Below are positions 45,904-58,700 of a stretch of 64,000 nucleotides of DNA, piece by piece (position 1 is the stretch's first letter; every line of letters starts with the position of its first letter). The notes under the pieces are model-generated. The model was given only the letters and a program-made list of their open reading frames with translations. It was not told the origin of the DNA and searched no databases. The position numbers and the translations under genes were made by a program. Source of the stretch: CAVYUC01 sp963783085 (GTDB lineage Bacteria > Bacteroidota > Bacteroidia > Bacteroidales > Prolixibacteraceae); the NCBI GenBank assembly GCA_963783085.1, contig CAWAMJ010000006.1:310001-374000 (forward strand). The letters are read 5' to 3'.

Positions 45904-48063
45904 TCACAACACATCAATTCCAATGATCTCGTGATCAACAATTTGAGGAACCTGTAAAACAAGGTTTTTCCCTTCCATCCGGTATTCCGGTTTTTCCCCG
46001 TTTATCAGCAAATGCACATCTTTAATTTTTATTCCGCCTGGAATTCTGATTTTAACATCAGCATTAACCGGAATAAATTCTTTAAACGGCCCTTTCATCA
46101 TCGCCGGATTCGTCAGGTTTACCAGATGAACTGTCATTGAATTTTCCTGTTTCCAAACTGTAACATCCATAACTCCCGGCCCGCTTACTTCAACTATTGG
46201 CTCTTCATTCAATGCCCAGCGAATTGTATTTTGAAGCAATTTCAAATGATCGGTACTCATTACCTGCCAGTAAGAACGGTCTATATCTCCCGGAAAATAA
46301 GCGACCCGTCCGTTGCCCAAATCGTTGAGATACAATCCGCGAACATCAGTTTCCGGCTCCCGGGGGTAAACATGTTCCATTGGCAAATCGGGGTACGACG
46401 GGATTAAAGTTACCGGACTGGCCATTTCTTTTTCCGGTTTAACATGAACCATATAAATGGTATTAATTATCCGAAAAGCATCTTCCAAACCATTTAAAAC
46501 CGGGTGAAACTGTTTGGTTTCCATATTTTCCTCTAATCGCAAATAACTGTTTTGAATTGGGCCTTCCACTTTTTGCTGAAAAGAAACCCCAAACAAATCT
46601 GCAAGCCCGAAATCATGGCGTTGTTTTCCGTTTTCATCGTATAATGAAGTTTCGAAAGTGCCCAGCAAGCTTCCGCCTTTTTGCACAAATTTCCGGATTT
46701 GGTTGCATTGATCATCTGAAAGAGCTGCACTGTTTGGCAGAATCAGTAATTTGAATGGATTCAGATGTTCCTCATCAAGCAACCGGTCGTTAACCATTTC
46801 GAACGGAATGCGCGCTTCTATCAAGGCCTGGTACATTCCCAATTCGTGGTCACCGTTTCGCTGTTGCCATTTTTCATTTCCGTAATTTCGGTTTTGTTCG
46901 GAGAATACCATCCCAACGCTGGCCAGTGGCGCAACATTTCTCAAATAACGTTCATTTTTGTAATGTTGCTGATAGATTTTTTCTACCACGTTCAACCAGC
47001 GTTTGTCATAAATTACACCCGAGAATTTTGTGAACCACGGACGCATTCCATTGGCAGTTCCTTCAGCCACCCAAATCCTGATTTCTTCTTCATTTTGAAC
47101 CGAATCTTTCCAGCGGTATTTTTCCTCAACACCCACACTGAAAATTCCTCCAAGCGGTTTCATACCAATAGATGCGCGCAATTCTTTGGCTCCTTTTCCG
47201 TTCGACCACGGCATGGTATAACCGTTCCTTGCCTGATGGTCGGTAAAGACAATATCAGAAAGTTGCCCGGTGATTACTTTATCGGGAAATCCGTTGGGAA
47301 TAAAACGGGAAGCCGGTTTTTCCTTACGGATAATGCTATCCCAAAGTAACCAGAGTTCCTTTAGTCGTGCGGTGTTCCATTCATCATATTTCTGCCGGAT
47401 TTTAATTGAAGAATTGTCACGGGGCAATTCCATTCCCGAAAAATCCTTGAAATTTTTCTGACAATGCTCGCAGTAACAAATCCCGCTGCCCGCCCAGCGG
47501 TTTGAAAAAATACCGTCGGGTTCGTAGCGTTCCATTATTTCCTTGTGAACCTGGGTCATAAACTCAAAATTGTATGGGCCCAACGCACAGGTCACCCACA
47601 ATTCAGGGTTGGCCCAGTGGCGCCTTTTTTTTCCATCTGCAGTAACTGCAATCCAGTCGGGATGAGAATCGTACACATTTTGCCAGGTGGCATGCGGATC
47701 GGTTCGTGCAATAATCGACATATTCATTTTTCGGGAACCGTTTACCAGATAGCCGAACGGGTCGGAGTTGCCCAACCACGCACTTCGGTGGTGAAACGGT
47801 ACATCAGTTGGATAATAGGCAACTACTCCTCCGGCACTCAGCGTTGTTCCGTCGGCATGTATCTTTTTAAAGTAACTAAGCCAAAAATCAGGATCGAAAT
47901 TGCCGGGATCGTTTTCCACCAGCGTTAGTTGAGCCCAGCGCATCGGGCGATTGAACCAGGTTTCTGCGGGCGGAATTCCAATTCCTGCAAACAATGAAGG
48001 ATTGGCTATTGAATAAACTCCGGCAACTGCGGCTCCGGATTTAATAAACTTTCTCCTGTCCAT
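45904..48063 (-). CDS. Tat-exported GHL6-like hypothetical glycoside hydrolase with trimerisation-like domain
   Basis: 719 residues from the ATG at 48063, where MDRRKFIKSGAAVAGVYSI is a twin-arginine signal; an upstream ATG adds eight residues. RMDADGTT-type barrel strands are seen in YFKKIHADGTTLSAGGVVAY, MSIIARTDPHATWQNVYDSH and YEPDGIFSNRWAGSGICYCE. The last with its CEHCQ motif is typical of hypothetical glycosyl hydrolase family 6, a beta-galactosidase-like barrel. A Rossmann-like beta-galactosidase trimerisation domain (LLILPNSAALSDDQCNQIRK) and a small beta domain follow. It probably hydrolyses a glycoside; specificity unknown. It is upstream of the enolase-superfamily gene. Confidence 0.75.
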   Translation of the reverse strand: MDRRKFIKSGAAVAGVYSIANPSLFAGIGIPPAETWFNRPMRWAQLTLVENDPGNFDPDFWLSYFKKIHADGTTLSAGGVVAYYPTDVPFHHRSAWLGNSDPFGYLVNGSRKMNMSIIARTDPHATWQNVYDSHPDWIAVTADGKKRRHWANPELWVTCALGPYNFEFMTQVHKEIMERYEPDGIFSNRWAGSGICYCEHCQKNFKDFSGMELPRDNSSIKIRQKYDEWNTARLKELWLLWDSIIRKEKPASRFIPNGFPDKVITGQLSDIVFTDHQARNGYTMPWSNGKGAKELRASIGMKPLGGIFSVGVEEKYRWKDSVQNEEEIRIWVAEGTANGMRPWFTKFSGVIYDKRWLNVVEKIYQQHYKNERYLRNVAPLASVGMVFSEQNRNYGNEKWQQRNGDHELGMYQALIEARIPFEMVNDRLLDEEHLNPFKLLILPNSAALSDDQCNQIRKFVQKGGSLLGTFETSLYDENGKQRHDFGLADLFGVSFQQKVEGPIQNSYLRLEENMETKQFHPVLNGLEDAFRIINTIYMVHVKPEKEMASPVTLIPSYPDLPMEHVYPREPETDVRGLYLNDLGNGRVAYFPGDIDRSYWQVMSTDHLKLLQNTIRWALNEEPIVEVSGPGVMDVTVWKQENSMTVHLVNLTNPAMMKGPFKEFIPVNADVKIRIPGGIKIKDVHLLINGEKPEYRMEGKNLVLQVPQIVDHEIIGIDVL

Positions 48064-48393
48064 AAAATGTGGTTTAATTGGATTCAAAAGGTAGGAATTT
48101 TTTATTTCGATAAGAAGCGAAAAGCCGGGAGATAAGTTAAGCTGAAAAATTACATCAAATGAATGATCCCATGAAAGAACGAACCGAAACGATCCTGGCA
48201 GGACTTGAACTCAATTTAAAGGCTTTAAAAAAATCGACTTCTCCCTTTAAAACCTTTATATTCATTCATTTTTGAATAATGTCAGGTAATCGCTAAAAAC
48301 ATAGAGCTTATTTCGCTGTGTTCCGGTAATCTCTTTCAAAATTCCCAATTAAATTTAGCCTTAGTTCTACTTTGACACATTTATCCAAAATCG

Positions 48394-48512
48394 AAAAATC
48401 CATGCGTTTTACCCTAAACCCCAAGGGGAACCGCATACCTGCCCGACTGCAGGCGGGGATTTTTCTGATTTCTCCCCTTGTTGGCTGGGGTGAAAAATCA
48501 GAAAAATCGCTT
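48394..48512. repeat. Palindromic intergenic element with nested inverted repeats
   Basis: GATTTTTCTGATTTCTCCCC (from 48459) and GGGGTGAAAAATCAGAAAAA (from 48487) are near-perfect inverted repeats around TTGTTGGCT. Earlier GAAAAATCC (48394) pairs with GGATTTTTC (48457), and CCCTAAACCCCAAGGGG resembles the core of the element near 40200. The 48064-48547 gap holds no gene apart from this; sequence between 48100 and 48390 shows nothing recognisable. Confidence 0.6.
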
Positions 48513-48547
48513 TCTCATTTAATCTGTAGAAAGTCTCTTTTTTTTCA

Positions 48548-48820
48548 TTATAAAACAATTACCCCTTCAATTTTATCCGCCTTTTCTGTTATCTCAATTA
48601 TTTGATCAGCGGACTCCATCAGTGCAATACATGTAACCGATACATGTTTTAAATTAGAGGTATGTTTAAATGTCATTATCCCGGTTTCCGGAAGCAAGGC
48701 CTTTATTTTATCCACCTTACCATCCTGGTTTGGCGAAATGAATTTGAACATATATTTAAGTGGCCAATTCCCATTTTCCATTAACCGGTAGCGCAGGTTT
48801 CTGAATTTATCTGTATTCAT
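48548..48820 (-). CDS. DUF493 (YbeD-like) family protein
   Basis: 90 residues from the ATG at 48820 (MNTDKFRNLRYRLMENGNWP); a start at 48829 adds three. PLKYMFKFISPNQDGKVDKI, FKHTSNLKHVSVTCIALMES and ADKIEGVIVL fit the ACT-like fold of the DUF493/YbeD family. It is cytosolic with no assigned reaction. The gene is monocistronic. Confidence 0.85.
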   Translation of the reverse strand: MNTDKFRNLRYRLMENGNWPLKYMFKFISPNQDGKVDKIKALLPETGIMTFKHTSNLKHVSVTCIALMESADQIIEITEKADKIEGVIVL

Positions 48821-48988
48821 AATCTTCACATTTTTTATTAATCATTACAAGCCACGGTATCAAATCGTTCATTTTATCCGTGCAAAAATAAGGAAACACA
48901 AAATCTTACAGAGTTACTTTTATCTGGCTCCCCTGATTGCTATGCTTTTTTGTTGGTATCTTAGCTTAATGAAAATAATTTTAATCAT

Positions 48989-49738
48989 ATGAAAAGCAAT
49001 ATTATTCCAATTTCCATCTTGTTTGTTGTGGCTGTAATATTTTTACCTGACACAACCAAAGCTCAGCTGAGCCTGGATATTGAAAGCGGCGCGGTAATCG
49101 CAGGTTATAACAATGTCAGGATTCCGGGCGATGAAGGAACCTTATTCTCACTCACCGATGATCTGAATGCCGGGCCGGATGTTTTTCTTCGGCTACGGGC
49201 AGGCTATACGATAAAATCGAGGCATACTATTTCTGTTTTGTATGCTCCGCTTACGGTTGAGTCAGATGGTTCATTAACTGATCCGGTTAATTTTGAAGGG
49301 GTTACTTTTCCTGCCAATACGTCACTTGATGCTTCTTATACCTTTAACTCCTACCGTATTACTTACCGGTATGATTTTGTGAAAAAACCAAAATTTGAGT
49401 TTGGACTTGGCTTTACAGCAAAAATCAGAGATGCTGAAATTGCCCTTAAAAGTGAGGATTTATCAGCAAAAAAGACCAATGTGGGATTTGTACCCATTAT
49501 CAATTTCAGGTTAAACTGGATGATGGGTGAGAAATACAGTCTTCTTCTCGAGGGCGATGCATTGGCTGCCCCGCAGGGAAGAGCAGAAGACGTTTTGCTT
49601 GCTTTAACCTATAAACTATCCGACAACATTGCTTTAAAAACAGGTTACAGAATACTCGAAGGAGGGGCTGATAATGATGAAGTGTATAACTTCTCGTTGT
49701 TTAATTATGCGGTAGTGGGTTTAATCCTGTCTTTATAA
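48989..49738 (+). CDS. Outer-membrane beta-barrel protein of unknown function
   Basis: 249 residues with a signal peptide (IIPISILFVVAVIFLPDTTKA-QL). Alternating strands such as FLRLRAGYTIKSRHTISVLY, SYRITYRYDFVKKPKFEFGL, FGLGFTAKIRDAEIAL and IALKTGYRILEGG indicate an eight-stranded outer-membrane barrel of porin or OmpA-like size. No soluble domain. It ends 89 bp before the old end of the CRISPR array but reads the opposite way to the array transcript. Function unknown. Confidence 0.75.
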   Translation: MKSNIIPISILFVVAVIFLPDTTKAQLSLDIESGAVIAGYNNVRIPGDEGTLFSLTDDLNAGPDVFLRLRAGYTIKSRHTISVLYAPLTVESDGSLTDPVNFEGVTFPANTSLDASYTFNSYRITYRYDFVKKPKFEFGLGFTAKIRDAEIALKSEDLSAKKTNVGFVPIINFRLNWMMGEKYSLLLEGDALAAPQGRAEDVLLALTYKLSDNIALKTGYRILEGGADNDEVYNFSLFNYAVVGLILSL

Positions 49739-49772
49739 GCATCGTTTTTTCAAGGGCACGGAATGCTTCTCT

Positions 49773-52700
49773 CATTAATGGTGCGGTTGATAGCAAGCCA
49801 CAAGCTACAAGTCACAAGCTTGAAGCTATTTCAATTCCACGATGGTGCGGTTGATAGGCTGCAAGCCTCAAGCCTCAAGCTTCAAGCCCGTCGCATTTCA
49901 ATTCCACGATGGTACGATTGATAGGCTGCAAGCCTCAAGCCTCAAGCTTCAAGCCCGTCGCATTTCAATTCCACGATGGTATGATTGATAGCTTGAAGTT
50001 GTTCAACTGAACGACGACCTGACTGAATTTCAATTCCGATGGTACGATTGATAGTATTTATGACCATCCATATCCATTATCTTTACCCAATTTCAATTCC
50101 ACGATGGTACGATTGATAGCAGTAGTTGATGGAGTAAGCTCCGGGTTTAACGCTAATTTCAATTCCACGATGGTACGATTGATAGCGCATAAGTGATATG
50201 ACAAGTCGTCCCGATGATTAACCATTTCAATTCCACGATGGTACGATTGATAGAATCACTGCTCTCCCCACCACTTTTAATAATGCATATTTCAATTCCA
50301 CGATGGTACGATTGATAGTGATTTTTCTCACATAACAACACCCCAAACAGTTGCATATTTCAATTCCACGATGGTACGATTGATAGAATACATCTGCATA
50401 CATCTTTAACCAAATAAATCTAATTTCAATTCCACGATGGTACGATTGATAGAGAATGACGGTTTAAGTTTCCGTGATTTTTGCGATATTTCAATTCCAC
50501 GATGGTACGATTGATAGAAGCGTTGCCACCGGCACCCCTACAACATTATGCGGATTTCAATTCCACGATGGTACGATTGATAGAAAATAAACAAAATGAA
50601 CAACTCAGTTACTTACGAAATTTCAATTCCACGATGGTACGATTGATAGTGAGCAGAGTTGCGGACGATGTTATCCTCATTGAATTTCAATTCCACGATG
50701 GTACGATTGATAGCCAGGCACACCGCAAACCATTGAAGGGTTTAACAGGATTTCAATTCCACGATGGTACGATTGATAGTTAATGCGGATTTAATGTCGA
50801 GGCAACATTGAGCAATTTCAATTCCACGATGGTACGATTGATAGATATTCTTGATGAACATTATTGCGAATCAATTACAAAATTTCAATTCCACGATGGT
50901 ACGATTGATAGTGCTACAAAATATAAAATAGCATGGAACAATTGAAATTTCAATTCCACGATGGTACGATTGATAGTCTGTGTTTAAAGGCAACAGGCTC
51001 CAGTCATTGGCATTTCAATTCCACGATGGTACGATTGATAGTTTGAGCTTGCAACTGTTGACCTGATGCTTTGCAATTTCAATTCCACGATGGTACGATT
51101 GATAGGCCGAAATTGCTGCAAATACCAGGTACAATAAACACCATTTCAATTCCACGATGGTACGATTGATAGTCACTGGCATCTGTCACAAACTGCATCG
51201 CCTGCACGATTTCAATTCCACGATGGTACGATTGATAGAAGACAAATGATCTTGTAGCCCTGGAATTTGGATCACATTTCAATTCCACGATGGTACGATT
51301 GATAGGTGACAATCAAAGAAGTATCATCCCAAAAAGGCATTCCATTTCAATTCCACGATGGTACGATTGATAGAAAATACCGGGTGAAGCTTCCAACTAT
51401 TTCAGGGTATTTCAATTCCACGATGGTACGATTGATAGACGTGAACAGCTTTACATCGACCTCTTGAACTCGACAATTTCAATTCCACGATGGTACGATT
51501 GATAGCATTTACTCGCACACCATTATCGATAAATTCTACATATTTCAATTCCACGATGGTACGATTGATAGCGGTAAATCTGCCAGATCGCAATCGTAAA
51601 TGTAATCATTTCAATTCCACGATGGTACGATTGATAGCATTCACGCCGACATACTCGATACAACCAACGTGCATTTCAATTCCACGATGGTACGATTGAT
51701 AGATTCAGGCCCAACAATTACCAGAACGCGCAACAATTTATTTCAATTCCACGATGGTACGATTGATAGATTTACCGATCCCGGCGATGTGGTAATAGAC
51801 CCCGATTTCAATTCCACGATGGTACGATTGATAGTTTTGCTCATTCGAACAACAGTTTCCACTAATCGAACATTTCAATTCCTTGATGGTACGATTGATA
51901 GAAACCCACAGGTACACGCGGCAATCATTAACGATAATTTCAATTCCACGATGGTACGATTGATAGTCCGGCGGCTTTTTCTTCCAGCAACTTTTCCAGT
52001 TATTTCAATTCCACGATGGTACGATTGATAGCGCAAAAACCGAAACCGCCTACCTGATTACCATCACATTTCAATTCCACGATGGTACGATTGATAGTCC
52101 ACTCTTATTTGGTCGGTTGCCCCGTTTTGAGCGATTTCAATTCCACGATGGTACGATTGATAGACAACAACAGGAAATTCAAAACTCGCGACAATGAAAT
52201 ATTTCAATTCCACGATGGTACGATTGATAGAATGCACATTCTATTCTTATGCCGTCGTACAACTAAATTTCAATTCCACGATGGTACGATTGATAGTACA
52301 AACCGCCTCAAAAATACCCTTCACGTTTACCACATTTCAATTCCACGATGGTACGATTGATAGATAGCACACGCACCATGTACTTATTTATCTGTTTCAT
52401 TTCAATTCCACGATGGTACGATTGATAGAGAACGCATCGAACAACTCGAAAGCGAGTTACTGAAATTTCAATTCCACGATGGTACGATTGATAGTGGAAT
52501 ATGTACCATGTTATAAACTGCCGCTTATTCCATTTCAATTCCACGATGGTACGATTGATAGACTTACCGAATATGTTGAAGGTCGTTTAGTTTCTGATTT
52601 CAATTCCACGATGGTACGATTGATAGTCATTTCGAAGGTGTTCCAGAAACTTGATGCCATATTTCAATTCCACGATGGTACGATTGATAGTGTCTGACAC

Positions 52701-55700
52701 CTGTACAGGTATCTGTTTTTGCATAACATTTCAATTCCACGATGGTACGATTGATAGTTATAAAATCCTGCCATGTTATGGAGCCGGATCCGCATTTCAA
52801 TTCCACGATGGTACGATTGATAGCCCGGAAACAATCAGTTATCGGTATGGTTATTTCATTTCAATTCCACGATGGTACGATTGATAGGGGTGAAAGAAAT
52901 TTCTGTAACGGCCGGTTACTATATTTCAATTCCACGATGGTACGATTGATAGAAATTGTCAGGCTGTTCTGGTCGCCGGTGGTTCTGCATTTCAATTCCA
53001 CGATGGTACGATTGATAGCGAGGACAAAACCGGACAAAAAAGTTGCGGTTGGTCATTTCAATTCCACGATGGTACGATTGATAGGCATTTGTAAATAGCT
53101 GTTGCAATAGGTTTTTTCTATTTCAATTCCACGATGGTACGATTGATAGTTAAAAAGTACGCAGAACATTTATGCGTCAGCCAAAATTTCAATTCCACGA
53201 TGGTACGATTGATAGCCGTTATTGCTGGTCACACATGGAAGTTCTATTCAGATTTCAATTCCACGATGGTACGATTGATAGCCGTTTTGCTGGCCACACA
53301 TGGAAGTTCTATTCAGATTTCAATTCCACGATGGTACGATTGATAGGTCGCTATTCGTAACAATAACTCTTTCTGCTGATATTTCAATTCCACGATGGTA
53401 CGATTGATAGTCGCCGATATACCAGTTCCCGTTTGCGCCAACGTTATTTCAATTCCACGATGGTACGATTGATAGGAATCTGCTGCCTCTGCTTTTCCTA
53501 TTTATGTAGTATTTCAATTCCACGATGGTACGATTGATAGTTCCTGTTCGCTTTTCTTTGCAAGGTCGTTTATTACATTTCAATTCCACGATGGTACGAT
53601 TGATAGATTCAATCAGTACCCCGTAAACCGTTGGGGCTTGGTTATTTCAATTCCACGATGGTACGATTGATAGATATTACTTTGAATTTGACATGATTAA
53701 CTTAAACATTTCAATTCCACGATGGTACGATTGATAGCAGAACCGTGAAACGGCAAGCCCGGAAGCAAAGACATTTCAATTCCACGATGGTACGATTGAT
53801 AGTTCCTGCGCTTGTATTTGACAAATGCAACAAATTCCATTTCAATTCCACGATGGTACGATTGATAGAAAAAGAGGTATCGTCAGGATCTGTACCGCTC
53901 CATTATTTCAATTCCACGATGGTACGATTGATAGAATCAGCCGTTAGATAAAAACGGCGAGCCATAACATATTTCAATTCCACGATGGTACGATTGATAG
54001 ACGGTACAGGAATAATACAGTAATTATTTACCTCACATTTCAATTCCACGATGGTACGATTGATAGAGAATCCACCAGCACCAATCAAGATTGAGGTTTT
54101 TTATTTCAATTCCACGATGGTACGATTGATAGTTTGGCCGCTGCCGCCGATTTAGTCAGCAAAACCCTATTTCAATTCCACGATGGTACGATTGATAGTA
54201 TTGGAAAGCTTATCGAAACAACGATCCAATTAAATTTCAATTCCACGATGGTACGATTGATAGTAATGACTGGCAAGGGCGGAATGCTAACAAAACTTCA
54301 ATTTCAATTCCACGATGGTACGATTGATAGTCATCGGCATTGCATGAATCGTTATCAACTGCATAACCAATTTCAATTCCACGATGGTACGATTGATAGT
54401 GGCAAACGTTCATTCATCCAGTTTGCACGTTCATATTTCAATTCCACGATGGTACGATTGATAGTACTAGCTGAAACGGCATGGAATCATTGAACGTACA
54501 TATTTCAATTCCACGATGGTACGATTGATAGTATAACCACATAGATAAGCCAAATAACCCATATCTATATTTCAATTCCACGATGGTACGATTGATAGGA
54601 TACAATCAAACGGTTATTGTACACGTTTGATGCTGTATTTCAATTCCACGATGGTACGATTGATAGTCCACATCACAGATCCGTAAACGTTCACGTTTAC
54701 CTATTTCAATTCCACGATGGTACGATTGATAGTATCCGAAAATACCTTGCAGCAATTTCTTTGTAATTTATTTCAATTCCACGATGGTACGATTGATAGT
54801 ACTGTTGATTACATTGTTGAATTAGTCAATGATATTTCAATTCCACGATGGTACGATTGATAGTCATAGGCAGTCGCACATCACCATGAACCGAATACCA
54901 TTTCAATTCCACGATGGTACGATTGATAGTTTCGAAGCATGAATTAATCACGTAATGATTTATCAATTTCAATTCCACGATGGTACGATTGATAGTATAT
55001 CAGGCGTTCAATCTGCATTACATCTTACTTATATTTCAATTCCACGATGGTACGATTGATAGGGTAATTTATTCATGTAGAAAATGTAAACAAATTATTT
55101 CAATTCCACGATGGTACGATTGATAGCTATTGGCGTGGAGGCATTGAAAGTGAATACTTCATTTCAATTCCACGATGGTACGATTGATAGCTGGTTCGCC
55201 TGACGCTGAAAAAGGCGGAACATAATTTCAATTCCACGATGGTACGATTGATAGGATGATCGACCTGGTGGAACAAGCGGAGTTGAAGTATTTCAATTCC
55301 ACGATGGTACGATTGATAGAAATTGTTAGGCTGTTCTGGTCGCCGGTGGTTCTTCATTTCAATTCCACGATGGTACGATTGATAGCCCGCCGAGGGTTTG
55401 CCGAATTTGAACTAAACTTTACATTTCAATTCCACGATGGTACGATTGATAGACCCGGACAGAATCAACATATACAATGAAGTGCACATTTCAATTCCAC
55501 GATGGTACGATTGATAGAGCCGATGGCGCAGTTGGCTCATACACCGGCAACGAATTTCAATTCCACGATGGTACGATTGATAGAACTTGTAGGTTTGTTG
55601 GTAGCTACTGAAAGGATAAATTTCAATTCCACGATGGTACGATTGATAGTAAAAATCAAAGCAGGGTTTGTAACGAATATGCGTTATTTCAATTCCACGA

Positions 55701-58700
55701 TGGTACGATTGATAGAGTGGAAGTAATTCATGGGCTCCGGGCGTATATGGCATTTCAATTCCACGATGGTACGATTGATAGAGTTGTAATTTTATCAATG
55801 TAGGTGTCTCTGTATAAGATTTCAATTCCACGATGGTACGATTGATAGAAAGGTCAGCTTATAATGCCGCAGATTTTAGAATCAAATTTCAATTCCACGA
55901 TGGTACGATTGATAGACTGTTGCAGTTGCATCCCCGTCTGCTGATTCCCATTTCAATTCCACGATGGTACGATTGATAGTTTCATTGTTTCAGTCCTGAC
56001 TTCCCGGTTAAATCCCATTTCAATTCCACGATGGTACGATTGATAGTTTGACGGGATATTAAACAGAACGAAGATTATAACAGATTTCAATTCCACGATG
56101 GTACGATTGATAGACTCAGGCTACCGAAACTCAGGCGACCTAAACTCATTTCAATTCCACGATGGTACGATTGATAGTGCCAACCCTGCATCTGTGATTG
56201 CACTAAACTCATTCATTTCAATTCCACGATGGTACGATTGATAGTCCAGCAGCATTCAGTTCTTGCACCAACGTTATGATTTCAATTCCACGATGGTACG
56301 ATTGATAGTTGCCATTGTTTAAAGTCTTTAATTACATATATCGTATTTCAATTCCACGATGGTACGATTGATAGATTGTAACCATGGTTAAAGCCGCTGA
56401 AAGTTTCTGGCATTTCAATTCCACGATGGTACGATTGATAGTATGTAATTATAATTTCCTGTGTATTCGTATTCCATTTCAATTCCACGATGGTACGATT
56501 GATAGAAAATCGGTGGCGTGAATTAGTTTTACTATTTATCATATTTCAATTCCACGATGGTACGATTGATAGTAAAACAATCTTTTGTAATGCAGGCGTA
56601 TTTACAAAATTTCAATTCCACGATGGTACGATTGATAGTCTGTACAGGCACCGAATCAATCATCATACCACCATTTCAATTCCACGATGGTACGATTGAT
56701 AGTTCCTAACCCTATTCCGCCATAACTTCCAATCATCGATTTCAATTCCACGATGGTACGATTGATAGCAGGGTCCGGTCGGTCAGCACATCATATTTGC
56801 CACATTTCAATTCCACGATGGTACGATTGATAGGACCGGCATAACATGTATACCGGTCCCATTTAAAATTTCAATTCCACGATGGTACGATTGATAGATT
56901 ATTACAACAGCTTAACCAGACCTGCATATAAATTTCAATTCCACGATGGTACGATTGATAGCTTAAAAAGTTTATGATTGTGGTGTATTCGGATGATTTC
57001 AATTCCACGATGGTACGATTGATAGTGTCCGGCATTTTTTCGTAGTCGTAAACATCTTATTTCAATTCCACGATGGTACGATTGATAGTTAAACTGCGGC
57101 GATTTAAATTTGCGGCTCTGTACATATTTCAATTCCACGATGGTACGATTGATAGTTTAGCTATGTTGGCACCAAACCTACCAACTATATTTTATTTCAA
57201 TTCCACGATGGTACGATTGATAGTACAGAGAAGTAGCAAACACATTAGTTGTTACACAAATTTCAATTCCACGATGGTACGATTGATAGTAAATGAACTG
57301 CCGTTCCTGTTTGTATTTTCTTTTATTTCAATTCCACGATGGTACGATTGATAGTAAAACAACTTGCGAGAAGAGAAGGGTTTTTTTAATTTCAATTCCA
57401 CGATGGTACGATTGATAGACTGATGTGGTACTGATAGTTGACCTCAAACTTTAAATTTCAATTCCACGATGGTACGATTGATAGTGTTTTACCGGGCTAC
57501 AATGCCCGGATTGACAGCCATTTCAATTCCACGATGGTACGATTGATAGGATCTGCCATGCTTTTCGCTGCCAGATTTTAGCAAATTTCAATTCCACGAT
57601 GGTACGATTGATAGAATAGGTTGCGTCATAAAACGTTTCGTTTTCATATTTCAATTCCACGATGGTACGATTGATAGAACGGTTGCACAATTAAATAAAG
57701 AAAAGCAGTTCATTTCAATTCCACGATGGTACGATTGATAGTATCTCATTCATCTCATTTATTGCCGCCGTAACTCATTTCAATTCCACGATGGTACGAT
57801 TGATAGTTGGTTGTAGGTTTGTTCTTTGTCATGCTGACTTTATTTCAATTCCACGATGGTACGATTGATAGTCTTGTTCCTGCTTTAATCATTTCAGTTT
57901 ACTTGTAATTTCAATTCCACGATGGTACGATTGATAGGCTATTTTCATTGCCTCATCAGTTACGAATTCGACATTTCAATTCCACGATGGTACGATTGAT
58001 AGCTTCAGTCCGAGCAGCTTGAGCGGCTATTGCAGGATATTTCAATTCCACGATGGTACGATTGATAGTGCCATTGCAGCATCGTGAAAGCCTGGAGGTA
58101 TTACATTTCAATTCCACGATGGTACGATTGATAGTACCTTGTTTATCAGCAGGTGCTAATTACCTGGCATATTTCAATTCCACGATGGTACGATTGATAG
58201 TTTATAAGTTGTTGTAAATGTTGATTAAATTACAATATTTCAATTCCACGATGGTACGATTGATAGCTATGCTATGTTATCGTATGCCATCACTTTTCCG
58301 ATGTATTTCAATTCCACGATGGTACGATTGATAGTACTGTATCTGTGTTCACATGAAACATTTTTAATCCTCATTTCAATTCCACGATGGTACGATTGAT
58401 AGATTAGATGTCTGATACATTATTGTCCGTCCTATTTTATTTCAATTCCACGATGGTACGATTGATAGAATGTAACGAATTACAACATCGTGTTTTCACA
58501 ATTAATTTCAATTCCACGATGGTACGATTGATAGCAGAATCCCGCACTAAGAAGGATTACTGCGTAATTCATTTCAATTCCACGATGGTACGATTGATAG
58601 GAAGAGCTTGAATAGTCGCAACCGGATTTATTTCATTTCAATTCCACGATGGTACGATTGATAGTGTACAGTCCGCATTCTGGTTCCTTCAGCTTCTTAT

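Noticed and set aside
46765..47928. Plus-strand open frames of 194 and 127 codons opposite the GHL6-like gene
   Set aside because: They are antisense to a gene with clear Tat signal and domain motifs, and their translations show no family pattern.
48372..48605. Plus-strand 77-codon open frame
   Set aside because: It runs through the palindromic intergenic element and overlaps the DUF493 gene on the other strand; no family pattern.
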